DNA of 64,000 bases, from contig CALHOU010000055.1 in the NCBI GenBank assembly GCA_938035945.1, positions 1 through 64,000 on the forward strand, in the 5' to 3' direction. The translations under genes were made by a program, and so were the position numbers. The DNA is from an uncultured Granulosicoccaceae bacterium. Lineage in GTDB: Bacteria; Pseudomonadota; Gammaproteobacteria; Granulosicoccales; Granulosicoccaceae. This document shows, piece after piece, positions 55,033-63,331 of the stretch; position 1 is the first letter of the stretch, and the number at the start of each line of letters is the position of its first letter. The notes below the pieces were generated by a model. It had not been told where the DNA came from and made no database searches. It saw only the letters and a program-made list of their open reading frames with translations.

Positions 55033-56166
55033 TCAATTCAACAGAACTTTCTGTAATTGCAAAAGACTTGGCAAGTTGTGTGCGCTTAGATAATGTGTAA
55101 GGTATGGCTTGATTGGCTGCATTCGTGGATCGGGGTGATCATCTGTTATACGACCCAGTAATGGATTAACCCAGATGACGCGCCGGGCACGATTCGAGAA
55201 AATGCGAACTTGTTCAGCCAGGCTTTCTGGTGAGTCAGTATCGCAGCCATCACTAAACACGAGTATAGTCGTGTGTGATTTAACTAATGTGTTTAAGTGG
55301 TGTTCATTAAAGTGAGAGAAAGATTTTGCTATACGTGTGCCTCCAATCCACCCTTGGGATGCATTATTAATGGTGTGTTCAAAATCAGATTCTTCTAAGG
55401 TGTGAAACCCCCTACCAAGATCGATGAGTTCAATGTTGAACGCAAACGCGTGAGAACTTTCAAATACGGAAAGTAGTTTTCTAGTAAAACGCAGAAACAA
55501 CCGGGCATAGACATCCATCGACTGGCTTATATCCAATAGCAGTACAAAGCTTGGTAGTTTCTTTTGCTTTGCATGATACTTAAGTTGAAACATGGTGCCT
55601 TGGTAGCGTAAAGACTGTTTAATCGATTGTGGTAGTGCGACTCGGGTGCCAGAATTCGCCAGCCGTGTTTTTTTTATAAAGCGCCGCCTGCAGCGTTGGC
55701 CTAGCTCATCAACATACTGATCTATCAGTTTCTTTTCGTGCGGATTAAACACGAAGCGAAAGTCAGCCATCGACAGTGCGGAATAATCGCCTGAGCCATA
55801 CACATTAATGCTCTGCTCATTTTCACTGGATGTGCCAGCAAAACCGATCATTCGATGCTGTTGTGTCGATGTGAGGACTTGGCCGTGGGTGCTCGGTGTC
55901 GCTGTTTCTTCTGTTGTGCCAATTTGGTCGGTCCAGAACGCTGCGAACAATTGATCGAACTTTTTCCATTGCTCAGGTGTTTTACAAAAACAGGCTCTGA
56001 GTCCGTGTTGCAATAGGTGGTGATCGTGAACACTTAACTCGCATGCGATACGAAGTGCATCGTTGATGCTACTTGGGTTAGCAGGGTAGGCGCTGGCTCG
56101 AAGAAGATGGGCAAACGCCAGGATACGACTGGTTACATTAGGAAGGCTATTGTTGTTCGTTTGCAT
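55033..56166 (-). CDS. CoxE-like VWA domain protein
   Basis: From the ATG at 56166 the protein has 377 residues and overlaps the AAA+ gene by 20 bases. The VWA domain is C-terminal with MIDAS DISQSMD, then LVFSDGCDTDSPE. The middle basic segment (QRCRRRFIKKTRLA) is typical of the CoxE family. CoxE works with the AAA+ protein CoxD in maturing the metal centre of CO dehydrogenase. No molybdenum hydroxylase genes are near, so the client here is unknown. Confidence 0.85.
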   Translation of the reverse strand: MQTNNNSLPNVTSRILAFAHLLRASAYPANPSSINDALRIACELSVHDHHLLQHGLRACFCKTPEQWKKFDQLFAAFWTDQIGTTEETATPSTHGQVLTSTQQHRMIGFAGTSSENEQSINVYGSGDYSALSMADFRFVFNPHEKKLIDQYVDELGQRCRRRFIKKTRLANSGTRVALPQSIKQSLRYQGTMFQLKYHAKQKKLPSFVLLLDISQSMDVYARLFLRFTRKLLSVFESSHAFAFNIELIDLGRGFHTLEESDFEHTINNASQGWIGGTRIAKSFSHFNEHHLNTLVKSHTTILVFSDGCDTDSPESLAEQVRIFSNRARRVIWVNPLLGRITDDHPDPRMQPIKPYLTHYLSAHNLPSLLQLQKVLLN

Positions 56167-57103
56167 CTTGGCTGTGTCCGTACAGAGCGGCTTGTTCGCG
56201 CTTGAGCAGGGCAAGATCGTTACGTGTTTTTACCAAACACGATTGCGTGCTTTGTGTCAGTTCTGGTTCGGCATAAATATCATCTACGCCAATCGCCATT
56301 AACGCGCTTGCCCAATCTATGGATTCAGCTACGCCAGGTGTTTTACGCATACCGACTGTTCTTAATTTTTGCACATAAGAGACCACTTGTTTGGCTAAGG
56401 CTTCATCAATATCGGGTAGCCTTGATTTTATTATCTGTTTTTCTTTTTCACTTTCTGGGTAGTCAATATAGTGATACAAGCAGCGACGTCGTAGAGCGTC
56501 GCTGAGATCGCGAATTCCATTCGAGGTCAATATTACTAAAGGTTGTGATTTCGCCTCAACGGTGCCAAGTTCAGGAATACTGATTTGAAAATCCGAAAGT
56601 ATTTCCAGTAACAGTGCCTCAAATTCTTGATCAGCACGATCTACTTCGTCGATGAGCAATACAACCGGTTCTTCAGATGCTATTGCTTCAAACAGCGGCC
56701 GTTTAAGTAAGTAGTCTTCACTGTAAAGACTGGTTTTTAAATCCAAACTGAGGTTGTCATCGCTTGAATTTGATTGTTGTGCGCTAAGGCCGTTCATTTG
56801 TATTGCTAAAAGTTGACGCTGATAGTCCCAATCATATAATGCGTGTTGCGCATCAAGTCCTTCGTAACATTGCAAGCGAATCAGTTTTCGCCCTTGCGCT
56901 TTTGCCAGGCATTTGGCAATTTCTGTTTTACCGACACCTGCTTCACCTTCTACCAGCAACGGTTTGCCTAGGCGCTCTAGCAAATACAGACTGGAGATTA
57001 GCGAAGGATCCGTGATGTAGCCTTGTTGAGCCAACGCATCGCTAAGCTGCTGTCGTTCTTGCTGATCATTTCGTTGCGGTGGTGTTGTGGACAAGTGGCT
57101 CAT
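56147..57103 (-). CDS. MoxR/CoxD-like AAA+ ATPase
   Basis: The ATG at 57103 gives 318 residues starting MSHLSTTPP; the longer in-frame start at 57220 is less likely. Walker A is EGEAGVGKTEIAK, Walker B VVLLIDEVDRADQ, and sensor-1 VILTSNG followed by DLSDALRRRC with the arginine finger region. It is paired with the downstream CoxE-like gene by a 20-base overlap. It is distinct from the MoxR protein encoded at 10429-11418. Confidence 0.9.
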   Translation of the reverse strand: MSHLSTTPPQRNDQQERQQLSDALAQQGYITDPSLISSLYLLERLGKPLLVEGEAGVGKTEIAKCLAKAQGRKLIRLQCYEGLDAQHALYDWDYQRQLLAIQMNGLSAQQSNSSDDNLSLDLKTSLYSEDYLLKRPLFEAIASEEPVVLLIDEVDRADQEFEALLLEILSDFQISIPELGTVEAKSQPLVILTSNGIRDLSDALRRRCLYHYIDYPESEKEKQIIKSRLPDIDEALAKQVVSYVQKLRTVGMRKTPGVAESIDWASALMAIGVDDIYAEPELTQSTQSCLVKTRNDLALLKREQAALYGHSQDANEQQ

Positions 57104-57319
57104 GTATCGCCTTTGGTTGTAGTTTTGCAGTAGTGTTCTGGTTAAGGCTAATCTAGCAGACTTAAAGCCGAGATCCCATAGGTTTGAGTCGGGGCGGGCT
57201 GGCGTGCTCTGCATAAACATGCAGCTTTGGGTATTCTATGTCGGTATGCGAATTAGTTTAAACTGGTGCCGCTAGTAACGCGTGTTACATGCTTATATCA
57301 ACCCAACAAGGCCGAATGG

Positions 57320-57940
57320 ATGAGTGACTTTAAAATTACCTATTTTGACATAGACGGTGGGCGAGCAGAGCCTATACGCATAGCACTGCATTCTGCTGGC
57401 GTAGCGTTTGAGGATGTGCGTTGGTCATTTCCTGAATTTGGCGAGAAACGCCAAAGCGCTCGATTTCACGCTGTGCCATTTTTGGAGATTGATGGCGAGG
57501 TCATCACGCAGTCGAATGCAATCAGTCGGTATGTTGGAAAAATGAGTAATCTTTATCCTGAAGATGCCAAGCAAGCCTTGTATTGCGATGAAGTTCTCGG
57601 TGCACTGGAAGACTTAAATCACTACGTAGTTCAAACATTTTCATTGCAAGGCGATGAGCTTAAAGCTGCGCGTGAAGCTTTGATGGATGGGCGTTTGAAA
57701 GTTTTTCTAAAGGGTTTGGACGAACTGCTAACTCGTGGCGGCGGACAGTACTTTGCCAATCACAAGCTAAGCATCGCCGACTTGAAAATGGCAACGCAGT
57801 TAAAAATGTTGCGTTCAGGCAATCTCGATCATATACCAGCAGACTTTGCTGACAAGCTTGTGCCGAACCTAGCGGCGATGCAGGAGCGTATTGAAAATGA
57901 AGATATAGTAAAGGCGTACTATGCAGCGAGAAGTGCGTAG
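57320..57940 (+). CDS. Glutathione S-transferase family protein
   Basis: The 206-residue protein resembles sigma-class transferases: ITYFDIDGGRAEPIRIAL carries the catalytic-site tyrosine region, HAVPFLEIDG has the cis-proline, and TQSNAISRYVG is the glutathione gamma-Glu site. The C-terminal helical domain includes HKLSIADLKM. AAGG lies eight bases before the ATG at 57320; an in-frame start at 57266 is less likely. Confidence 0.9.
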   Translation: MSDFKITYFDIDGGRAEPIRIALHSAGVAFEDVRWSFPEFGEKRQSARFHAVPFLEIDGEVITQSNAISRYVGKMSNLYPEDAKQALYCDEVLGALEDLNHYVVQTFSLQGDELKAAREALMDGRLKVFLKGLDELLTRGGGQYFANHKLSIADLKMATQLKMLRSGNLDHIPADFADKLVPNLAAMQERIENEDIVKAYYAARSA

Positions 57941-57964
57941 CTAATATTTCCTAGCTAATATTTC
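57938..57964 (+). repeat. Tandem duplication across the GST stop codon
   Basis: TAGCTAATATTTCC (57938-57951) is followed by TAGCTAATATTTCA (57952-57965), identical at 13 of 14 bases. The first TAG is the stop codon of the transferase gene. It looks like a recent slippage duplication. Confidence 0.7.
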
Positions 57965-57991
57965 ATAGTTGAACACAGAATAGAGAAACCA

Positions 57992-58930
57992 ATGCAAAGC
58001 CAAAATCAATCGCTAGCTATTGCCTGTGTTGGCGAGGCGATGGCGGAGTTAATGCTCGGTAGTAGCGATGACGAATCGCCAGCACTTGGTTTTGCTGGCG
58101 ACACAATGAACACCGCCATCTATTTGAAGCGGTTATTACAAGACTCTGGTGATGTGTCTTATGTGAGTGTGGTGGGGCAGGATACCTTGTCTGATCGGCT
58201 TGTTAGGCGATTACAGAGCGAGTCTTTAAACACCGATCGCATAGTGCGTTCAACCGCTCGTTTGCTAGGTCTCTATGCCATAACCACCGATGCGCAAGGC
58301 GAACGTACCTTTAGCTACTGGCGAAGTGAATCTGCTGCAAGAACCCTGTTTCAAGGTGCTGACACCCTAAACTTTAATGCTCTAGCAGGTTTTGATGTCA
58401 TCTATTTCTCGGCCATATCTCTGGCGATCTTGCCAAACCCTGTTCGCAAAGCCTGGATTGCTGAACTCGATTCGCTGCGTCAAAACCATAATGTCACCAT
58501 TGCCTTCGACTCCAATTATCGCCCTGCGCTTTGGGAGTCGGTCGATGTTGCTCAAGACATTATTTCATCGGCTTGGCGAATAACTGATTTAGCGTTGCCA
58601 TCGGTTGATGATGAACAGGCACTGTTTAACGACGCTGATGAAGCCGCTGTAATTACCCGGCTACGCGGCTATGGTGTTAGTGCAGGTGCATTAAAACGAG
58701 GAGCCATTGGACCTTTGTCATTATCGTTAAATGAATCAAATATCCTTGTTGATTACACGAAGGCCTCATCTGTGGTGGATACCACGGCCGCAGGTGACAG
58801 CTTTAATGCCGGGTACTTAAGTGCTGTTTTAAGCGGACAGGATGAGGCGAGTGCATTGAAAGCGGGTCATGATTGCGCGCTTAGGGTGATTGCGCATCGC
58901 GGCGCTATTATTCCGAAAAGTGAATGGTAG
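57992..58930 (+). CDS. kdgK: 2-dehydro-3-deoxygluconokinase (PfkB family)
   Basis: The 312-residue sugar kinase opens with IACVGEAMAEL, has GFAGDTMNTAIYLKRL in the substrate-binding lid and ends with the PfkB signature DTTAAGDSFNAGYLSAVLSG (catalytic Asp). This is the KdgK pattern; it phosphorylates 2-keto-3-deoxygluconate for the Entner-Doudoroff/uronate route. No other uronate gene is adjacent. It is convergent with glyA. Confidence 0.83.
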   Translation: MQSQNQSLAIACVGEAMAELMLGSSDDESPALGFAGDTMNTAIYLKRLLQDSGDVSYVSVVGQDTLSDRLVRRLQSESLNTDRIVRSTARLLGLYAITTDAQGERTFSYWRSESAARTLFQGADTLNFNALAGFDVIYFSAISLAILPNPVRKAWIAELDSLRQNHNVTIAFDSNYRPALWESVDVAQDIISSAWRITDLALPSVDDEQALFNDADEAAVITRLRGYGVSAGALKRGAIGPLSLSLNESNILVDYTKASSVVDTTAAGDSFNAGYLSAVLSGQDEASALKAGHDCALRVIAHRGAIIPKSEW

Positions 58931-58940
58931 CTAGCTAAAA

Positions 58941-58965
58941 GAGCCCGAGCACACTTGTGCTCGAG
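58941..58965 (-). terminator. Possible glyA terminator
   Basis: CGAGCAC (58946-58952) pairs with GTGCTCG (58957-58963) over four bases. Read on the minus strand the stem is followed by GGCTCTTTT, so it could end glyA transcription. The stem is only seven base pairs. Confidence 0.5.
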
Positions 58966-58994
58966 CCCGCTTATAGATTTACCGGTCGGTAAAC

Positions 58995-60308
58995 TTAGTA
59001 GATTGGAAATTTCGCGGTTAATTCCAATACCGATGCCTTCACTTGTTTTTCAAGTTCAGCGTTACCTTCTTCGCCGTTAGCCGAAAGCCCATCAAGCACT
59101 GTATTGATCATCTCGCCCACTTGAACAAATTCAGCTGTGCCAAAACCGCGTGACGTTGCCGCAGGCGATCCTAAGCGAACGCCTGAAGTAACAAACGGTG
59201 ATTCAGGATCGAACGGGATGCCGTTTTTATTGCAGGTGATACCTGCATTGCCCAGCGCAGCTTCAGCGGCTTTGCCAGTGATTTTCTTGGCCCTTAGATC
59301 GACCAACATCAAGTGCGTATCTGTGCCGCCAGATACGATGTCTGAGCCACCATTAGCGATGGTCTGAGCCAGAACACGTGCATTATCAACCACATTTTGC
59401 GAGTAGGTTTTGAATTCGGGTTGTAAGGCTTCGCCAAATGCTACGGCTTTGGCGGCGATAACGTGCATCAGTGGTCCGCCTTGCAGGCCTGGGAATACTG
59501 ATGAATTTAATTTTTTGCCCAATTCAATATCGTTGGACAGGATCATGCCGCCGCGCGGACCACGCAGGGTTTTGTGTGTTGTGGTGGTGACAACGTCTGC
59601 ATGGTCTAACGGATTGGCATGGACGCCCCCGGCAACCAGTCCTGCAAAGTGGGCCATGTCTACCATTAGCTTTGCACCAACACTGTCGGCAATTTTTCTG
59701 AATCGAGCAAAGTCCAAGGTGCGCGGATATGCTGAGCCACCAGCAATGATCAGTTTTGGTTTGCACTTGGCTGCCTGCTCCTCCACTTCATCGTAGTTGA
59801 TCACGTGCGTGGTTTCGTCAACGCCATAGGGTTCTACGTTAAACCACTTGCCAGATTGGTTAACAGGTGAGCCATGGGTTAGGTGGCCACCGGCAGCAAG
59901 ATTCAACCCCATATAGGTGTCGCCCGGTTCAAGCAAGGCAAAAAACACGGCTTGGTTAGCTTGTGCGCCGGAGTGTGGTTGTACGTTTACGAACTCGCAG
60001 TTAAATAGCTTTTTTGCACGTTCGCGTGCGAGCTCTTCCGCGATATCAACATATTCGCAACCACCGTAGTAGCGTCGCCCAGGGTAGCCTTCCGCGTATT
60101 TATTAGTCATGACTGAGCCTTGTGCTTGCATGACCGCCTGCGACACGATGTTCTCAGATGCAATAAGTTCGATTTCATTTTGCTGACGACCAAGCTCCGC
60201 ATCAATAGAGCGTTGGATGTCTGGGTCTGATGTAGCAAGATCGTTGTTAAGGGCTGATTGCGCAGCCATGTTGGTAGCGTTTGAAGTGCTCATAGATTTA
60301 CTGGGCAT
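58995..60308 (-). CDS. glyA: Serine hydroxymethyltransferase
   Basis: The 437-residue PLP enzyme has the lysine site [15 protein letters not shown], the N-terminal [13 protein letters not shown] and [17 protein letters not shown], all typical of GlyA. It interconverts serine and glycine with tetrahydrofolate. The N-terminus is about 15-20 residues longer than usual; a second ATG at 60293 would shorten it. A GGAGAGGG site (60328-60335) lies unusually far upstream of the ATG at 60308, with a hairpin between them. Confidence 0.96.
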   Translation of the reverse strand: MPSKSMSTSNATNMAAQSALNNDLATSDPDIQRSIDAELGRQQNEIELIASENIVSQAVMQAQGSVMTNKYAEGYPGRRYYGGCEYVDIAEELARERAKKLFNCEFVNVQPHSGAQANQAVFFALLEPGDTYMGLNLAAGGHLTHGSPVNQSGKWFNVEPYGVDETTHVINYDEVEEQAAKCKPKLIIAGGSAYPRTLDFARFRKIADSVGAKLMVDMAHFAGLVAGGVHANPLDHADVVTTTTHKTLRGPRGGMILSNDIELGKKLNSSVFPGLQGGPLMHVIAAKAVAFGEALQPEFKTYSQNVVDNARVLAQTIANGGSDIVSGGTDTHLMLVDLRAKKITGKAAEAALGNAGITCNKNGIPFDPESPFVTSGVRLGSPAATSRGFGTAEFVQVGEMINTVLDGLSANGEEGNAELEKQVKASVLELTAKFPIY

Positions 60309-60336
60309 TGTGCGGTGGATGACCGCGCCCTCTCCA
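60309..60336 (-). promoter_or_regulatory. glyA ribosome-binding site separated from the start by a hairpin
   Basis: On the minus strand, GGAGAGGG (60335-60328) is followed by GCGGTCATCCACCGC (60326-60312), which folds into a five-base-pair stem with a five-base loop, then ACA and the ATG. Folding of the hairpin would shorten the effective spacing to a normal distance. The start codon may therefore depend on this structure. Confidence 0.5.
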
Positions 60337-60611
60337 ATTTAAAGTCAGTGTTTGGGTTAGTCTCTAGCCAATGGCTTTGGTGTTCTTAAGACGATAGGTA
60401 TCTCTATGATACCGCTTTTAGTGGTGTGTGTAATGGCGCAATCGACATGGCTATTGAGCGTAAAAGGGATAAGTGTGAGGGAGCCGACACCCAGCAAGTG
60501 TAGTAGCATCAAAGTGTGGTTGTTGGGGCGCTATTTTGACAATGAGCGGCAATTTCAGGTAACTGTCAATTTGATTATCGGCTGATTAGACAAGGACTAT
60601 TTAGATTTATT
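60337..60611. other. Divergent intergenic region upstream of glyA
   Basis: I see no gene and no recognisable riboswitch in these 275 bases. Promoters for glyA (minus) and for the hydrolase remnant/ndh (plus) should be here, but no consensus -35/-10 pair stands out. Confidence 0.4.
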
Positions 60612-60794
60612 ATGAAAAACGATTTGGTAATCGAAATAGATAAAAACATTCAAGTGCATGGCGCCAAGCTAGAAGGCACTTTGTGCCTACCTGCTGCAAC
60701 CAAACCCGAACAAGTCGTGTTGATGATTTGCGGTAGTGGCGAGGTCGATGCGCACATGCCAGCGCTCATCATCGATTGGCAAAAGCCGCGATAG
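60612..60794 (+). pseudogene. Truncated alpha/beta-hydrolase N-terminus
   Basis: The 60 codons start like an esterase or dienelactone-hydrolase-type protein: VHGAKLEGTLCLPAATKPEQ, then VVLMICGSGEVDAH, which matches the first strand and oxyanion turn of alpha/beta-hydrolases (usually HGSG). The frame then ends at TAG 60792-60794, two bases before ndh. The catalytic Ser, Asp and His regions are absent. It looks like a deletion remnant placed before ndh, though it could now serve as a translated leader for ndh. Confidence 0.6.
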
Positions 60795-60796
60795 TC

Positions 60797-62089
60797 ATGG
60801 CAGAACAAATTGTTATTGTGGGTGGTGGTGCAGGTGGTTTAGAGCTGGTCGTTAAGCTTGCAAGGAAATATAGAAAAAATAAAGACGTAAACGTGACGCT
60901 AGTCGATTGCAATCCAACCCATATCTGGAAGCCTCTATTGCACGAGATTGCAACGGGTTCCTTAAATAGCAATCACGACGAAACCAGTTATTTGATGCTG
61001 GCAAGAAAACACCGGTTTTCTTTTGTGTTGGGTCGGGTTGATTCAGTAAACGCTAATCAACAGCACATTCATATTGAAACTATCTTAGACGAGTCGGGCG
61101 ATGTGCTTGTTGCTGAGCGTACGCTTACGTTTTCTCGCTTAGTGTTGTGCGTAGGAAGCCTGTGCAATGACTTTGGCACGAAAGGGGTTATGGAGCATTG
61201 TTTGTTATTAGATACGCGAGTGCAGGCAGAGAAGTTCCACCAACAATTTATAAATCAACTTCATCGAATTCATGCAAGTACGGATGCCAGTGCGCGATTG
61301 TCTGTAGTTATAGTGGGAGCTGGTGCAACCGGTGTGGAGTTGGCAGCCGACCTGCACAACGTTGCCAAGCGTTTGCCCGAATACGGATTCAATGCGTTTT
61401 CAAGCGATCGTCTAAGGGTCATGATTGTGGAGGCGGCGCCACGAATACTGGCACAACTGCCAGAGCGCATTAGCGAATCTGTCACCGGTGAGCTTGAGAA
61501 AATTGGGGTGGAGGTTCGTACGGAAACAATGGTAAGTGCCATTGAACCTGATGCGGTGATAACGCAAACGCAAGAGAACATCAGTGCAAACCTTGTGGTT
61601 TGGGCTGCTGGTATTCGGGCTCCGGCTTTTCTAGCGGCAAGTGAACTTCCGTGTGATCGTATCGGTCGAGTTAAGGTAAATACTTACTTGCAAGTGAATG
61701 GTGTTGAGAATATTTTTGCGATTGGTGATTGCTGTGCGTGCCCTATGGCTGATGGCTCATTCGTGCCACCGCGTGCGCAGTCGGCGCATCAAATGGCGGC
61801 AGTGGCCTATAAAAATCTGGTGTCGAGTATTAATGGTTCGAAGCTGAAAGCATTTAAATACCAAGACTTAGGCAGTCTGATCAGTTTGAGTGAATTTTCT
61901 ACCGTTGGAAATTTGATGGGCAACCTGATGAAGGGGACGGTGTTTATTGAGGGTTGGTTGGCCCGCTTGTTTTATTTGTCGTTGTACCGCATGCACCAAA
62001 GTGCGATACACGGTTTTGGCGCGATGTTGTTGATCATGTTGGGTGACTCCATTTATAAAGCCACCAGGGCCGATATTAAGCTGCATTGA
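60797..62089 (+). CDS. ndh: NDH-2 type NADH dehydrogenase
   Basis: The 430-residue flavoprotein has the FAD motif IVIVGGGAGGLELVVKLA, the NAD motif VVIVGAGATGVELAADL and the FAD-closing IFAIGDCCACP. A hydrophobic C-terminal region (IHGFGAMLLIMLGDSIY) anchors it to the membrane. It oxidises NADH and reduces quinone without proton pumping. The ATG at 60797 starts directly before the FAD motif, two bases after the stop of the hydrolase remnant. Confidence 0.92.
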   Translation: MAEQIVIVGGGAGGLELVVKLARKYRKNKDVNVTLVDCNPTHIWKPLLHEIATGSLNSNHDETSYLMLARKHRFSFVLGRVDSVNANQQHIHIETILDESGDVLVAERTLTFSRLVLCVGSLCNDFGTKGVMEHCLLLDTRVQAEKFHQQFINQLHRIHASTDASARLSVVIVGAGATGVELAADLHNVAKRLPEYGFNAFSSDRLRVMIVEAAPRILAQLPERISESVTGELEKIGVEVRTETMVSAIEPDAVITQTQENISANLVVWAAGIRAPAFLAASELPCDRIGRVKVNTYLQVNGVENIFAIGDCCACPMADGSFVPPRAQSAHQMAAVAYKNLVSSINGSKLKAFKYQDLGSLISLSEFSTVGNLMGNLMKGTVFIEGWLARLFYLSLYRMHQSAIHGFGAMLLIMLGDSIYKATRADIKLH

Positions 62090-62126
62090 CTTGGTTTGCA
62101 GGGCAGTCGCGTTGTAAAAAATCGCC

Positions 62127-62157
62127 AAAAAAAAGCCCCGGCTAGCGGGGCTTTCTT
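62127..62157. terminator. Bidirectional terminator between ndh and the binding-protein gene
   Basis: AAGCCCCG (62133-62140) pairs with CGGGGCTT (62146-62153) over GCTAG. A run of eight A precedes it and TTTCTTT follows, so it can end transcription from both convergent genes. Confidence 0.93.
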
Positions 62158-62184
62158 TCAACTCAATTAAGAGTTAGCAAACGA

Positions 62185-63162
62185 TTACTTCAAGAAAGAA
62201 GTATCGATAACTTTGCTGTAGTCTTCAAGCGCTGGGTTTTCGTCAGTTGCGAATGCGCCACCAACAACAGCAATAGCTTGAGCAGCCAGGCCGCCTTCAC
62301 TGAAGTACTCACTTAGCTGTTCAGCATTTGAAGGTAGAACGAAGTCTGCCATTTGGTTCATGGTAGTTTCTTTGTCCATACCAGATTCAGCAGCAATCAT
62401 GTCTAGCTTGCTTTGGTCTGCAGCGAATGCAGCGTTAGCTTCGTCAGTGACTTCCATGAATGCTTTAACTAGGTCTGGGTTTTCTTTAGCGAACGCATCA
62501 GTTACTGATACAACGTCAAAGCTGATGATGCCAGCTTTCTGCATGTCAGCGTCAGACATTAGCTTGTCGCCAGCTTCTAGAGCGTTCTTGATTGAGTCAC
62601 CACCGAATAGGCAAGCAACGTCAACACTACCGTCAGTTAGTGATACAACTGCATCAGCTGGCACTTGGTCAACGATAGTCAGCGTGCTTAGGTCAACGTC
62701 AAGCGCGCGCATTTGCATGCGAAAGCTGTAGTCAGCCATGGTTGCTAATGGAACAGCGACTGTCTTGCCTTCTAATTCTGAAGCGTTGTCCATAGTGATA
62801 CCAGAACCGCTTTTAACGATACATGGGTTCGCTGGATAACCTACCGCGATACCAACCGTCTTGATTGGTGCGTTAGCGTTAACGCCAGTGATGAAAGGAG
62901 CAAGGCCCTGGCTGTAAGAGATATCGATATCGCCCGCAAGCATCGCTTCTGTCATTTGAGTACCAGCTTCAAAGTTAATCCAGTTAACTTTAACGCCCAT
63001 CGCATCGTCATAAGCTTTTTCAACTTTAGCGATCATGTTAGGTGTAGCCCACTCAAGGAAGAACGCTACGTTTACTTCGTCAGCGGCTTGAACCGGAGCG
63101 CTAACTGCGAATGCAGTGGCAGTAGCGGCGAAAAGGCCGGCAAACTTCTGTGGTAATTTCAT
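62185..63162 (-). CDS. Taurine/NitT-type ABC transporter substrate-binding protein
   Basis: From the ATG at 63162 (AGGA seven bases upstream) the protein has 325 residues with a typical signal (FAGLFAATATAFAVSAPVQA). The type-2 binding fold includes VNVAFFLEWATPNM, AMLAGDIDISYSQGLAPFI and GKTVAVPLATMADYSF, the TauA-like pattern. One disulfide is likely (the two cysteines in NPCIVK and VACLFGG). No permease or ATPase follows in the window. The divergent neighbour is an FAD amine/amino-acid oxidase, so an organic amine is a possible ligand. Confidence 0.88.
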   Translation of the reverse strand: MKLPQKFAGLFAATATAFAVSAPVQAADEVNVAFFLEWATPNMIAKVEKAYDDAMGVKVNWINFEAGTQMTEAMLAGDIDISYSQGLAPFITGVNANAPIKTVGIAVGYPANPCIVKSGSGITMDNASELEGKTVAVPLATMADYSFRMQMRALDVDLSTLTIVDQVPADAVVSLTDGSVDVACLFGGDSIKNALEAGDKLMSDADMQKAGIISFDVVSVTDAFAKENPDLVKAFMEVTDEANAAFAADQSKLDMIAAESGMDKETTMNQMADFVLPSNAEQLSEYFSEGGLAAQAIAVVGGAFATDENPALEDYSKVIDTSFLK

Positions 63163-63331
63163 AATAAATCCTGTAATTAATGTTGGTTTTACAAGTGGCA
63201 GCCTGTGTTGGCAAGCGTATTTCAGCTTAAAATGCAGGTTGCTCAGAGCAGGGCACGCGACCAAATTTCTGGTGTAGTGATTCGTGTGATTCCTGCAAAT
63301 ACTCCAATATGGCTGGAACGCTAACTTTATC

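Noticed and set aside
59410-59796. Plus-strand open frame of 128 codons opposite glyA
   Set aside because: glyA is unambiguous; the antisense frame has no features of its own.
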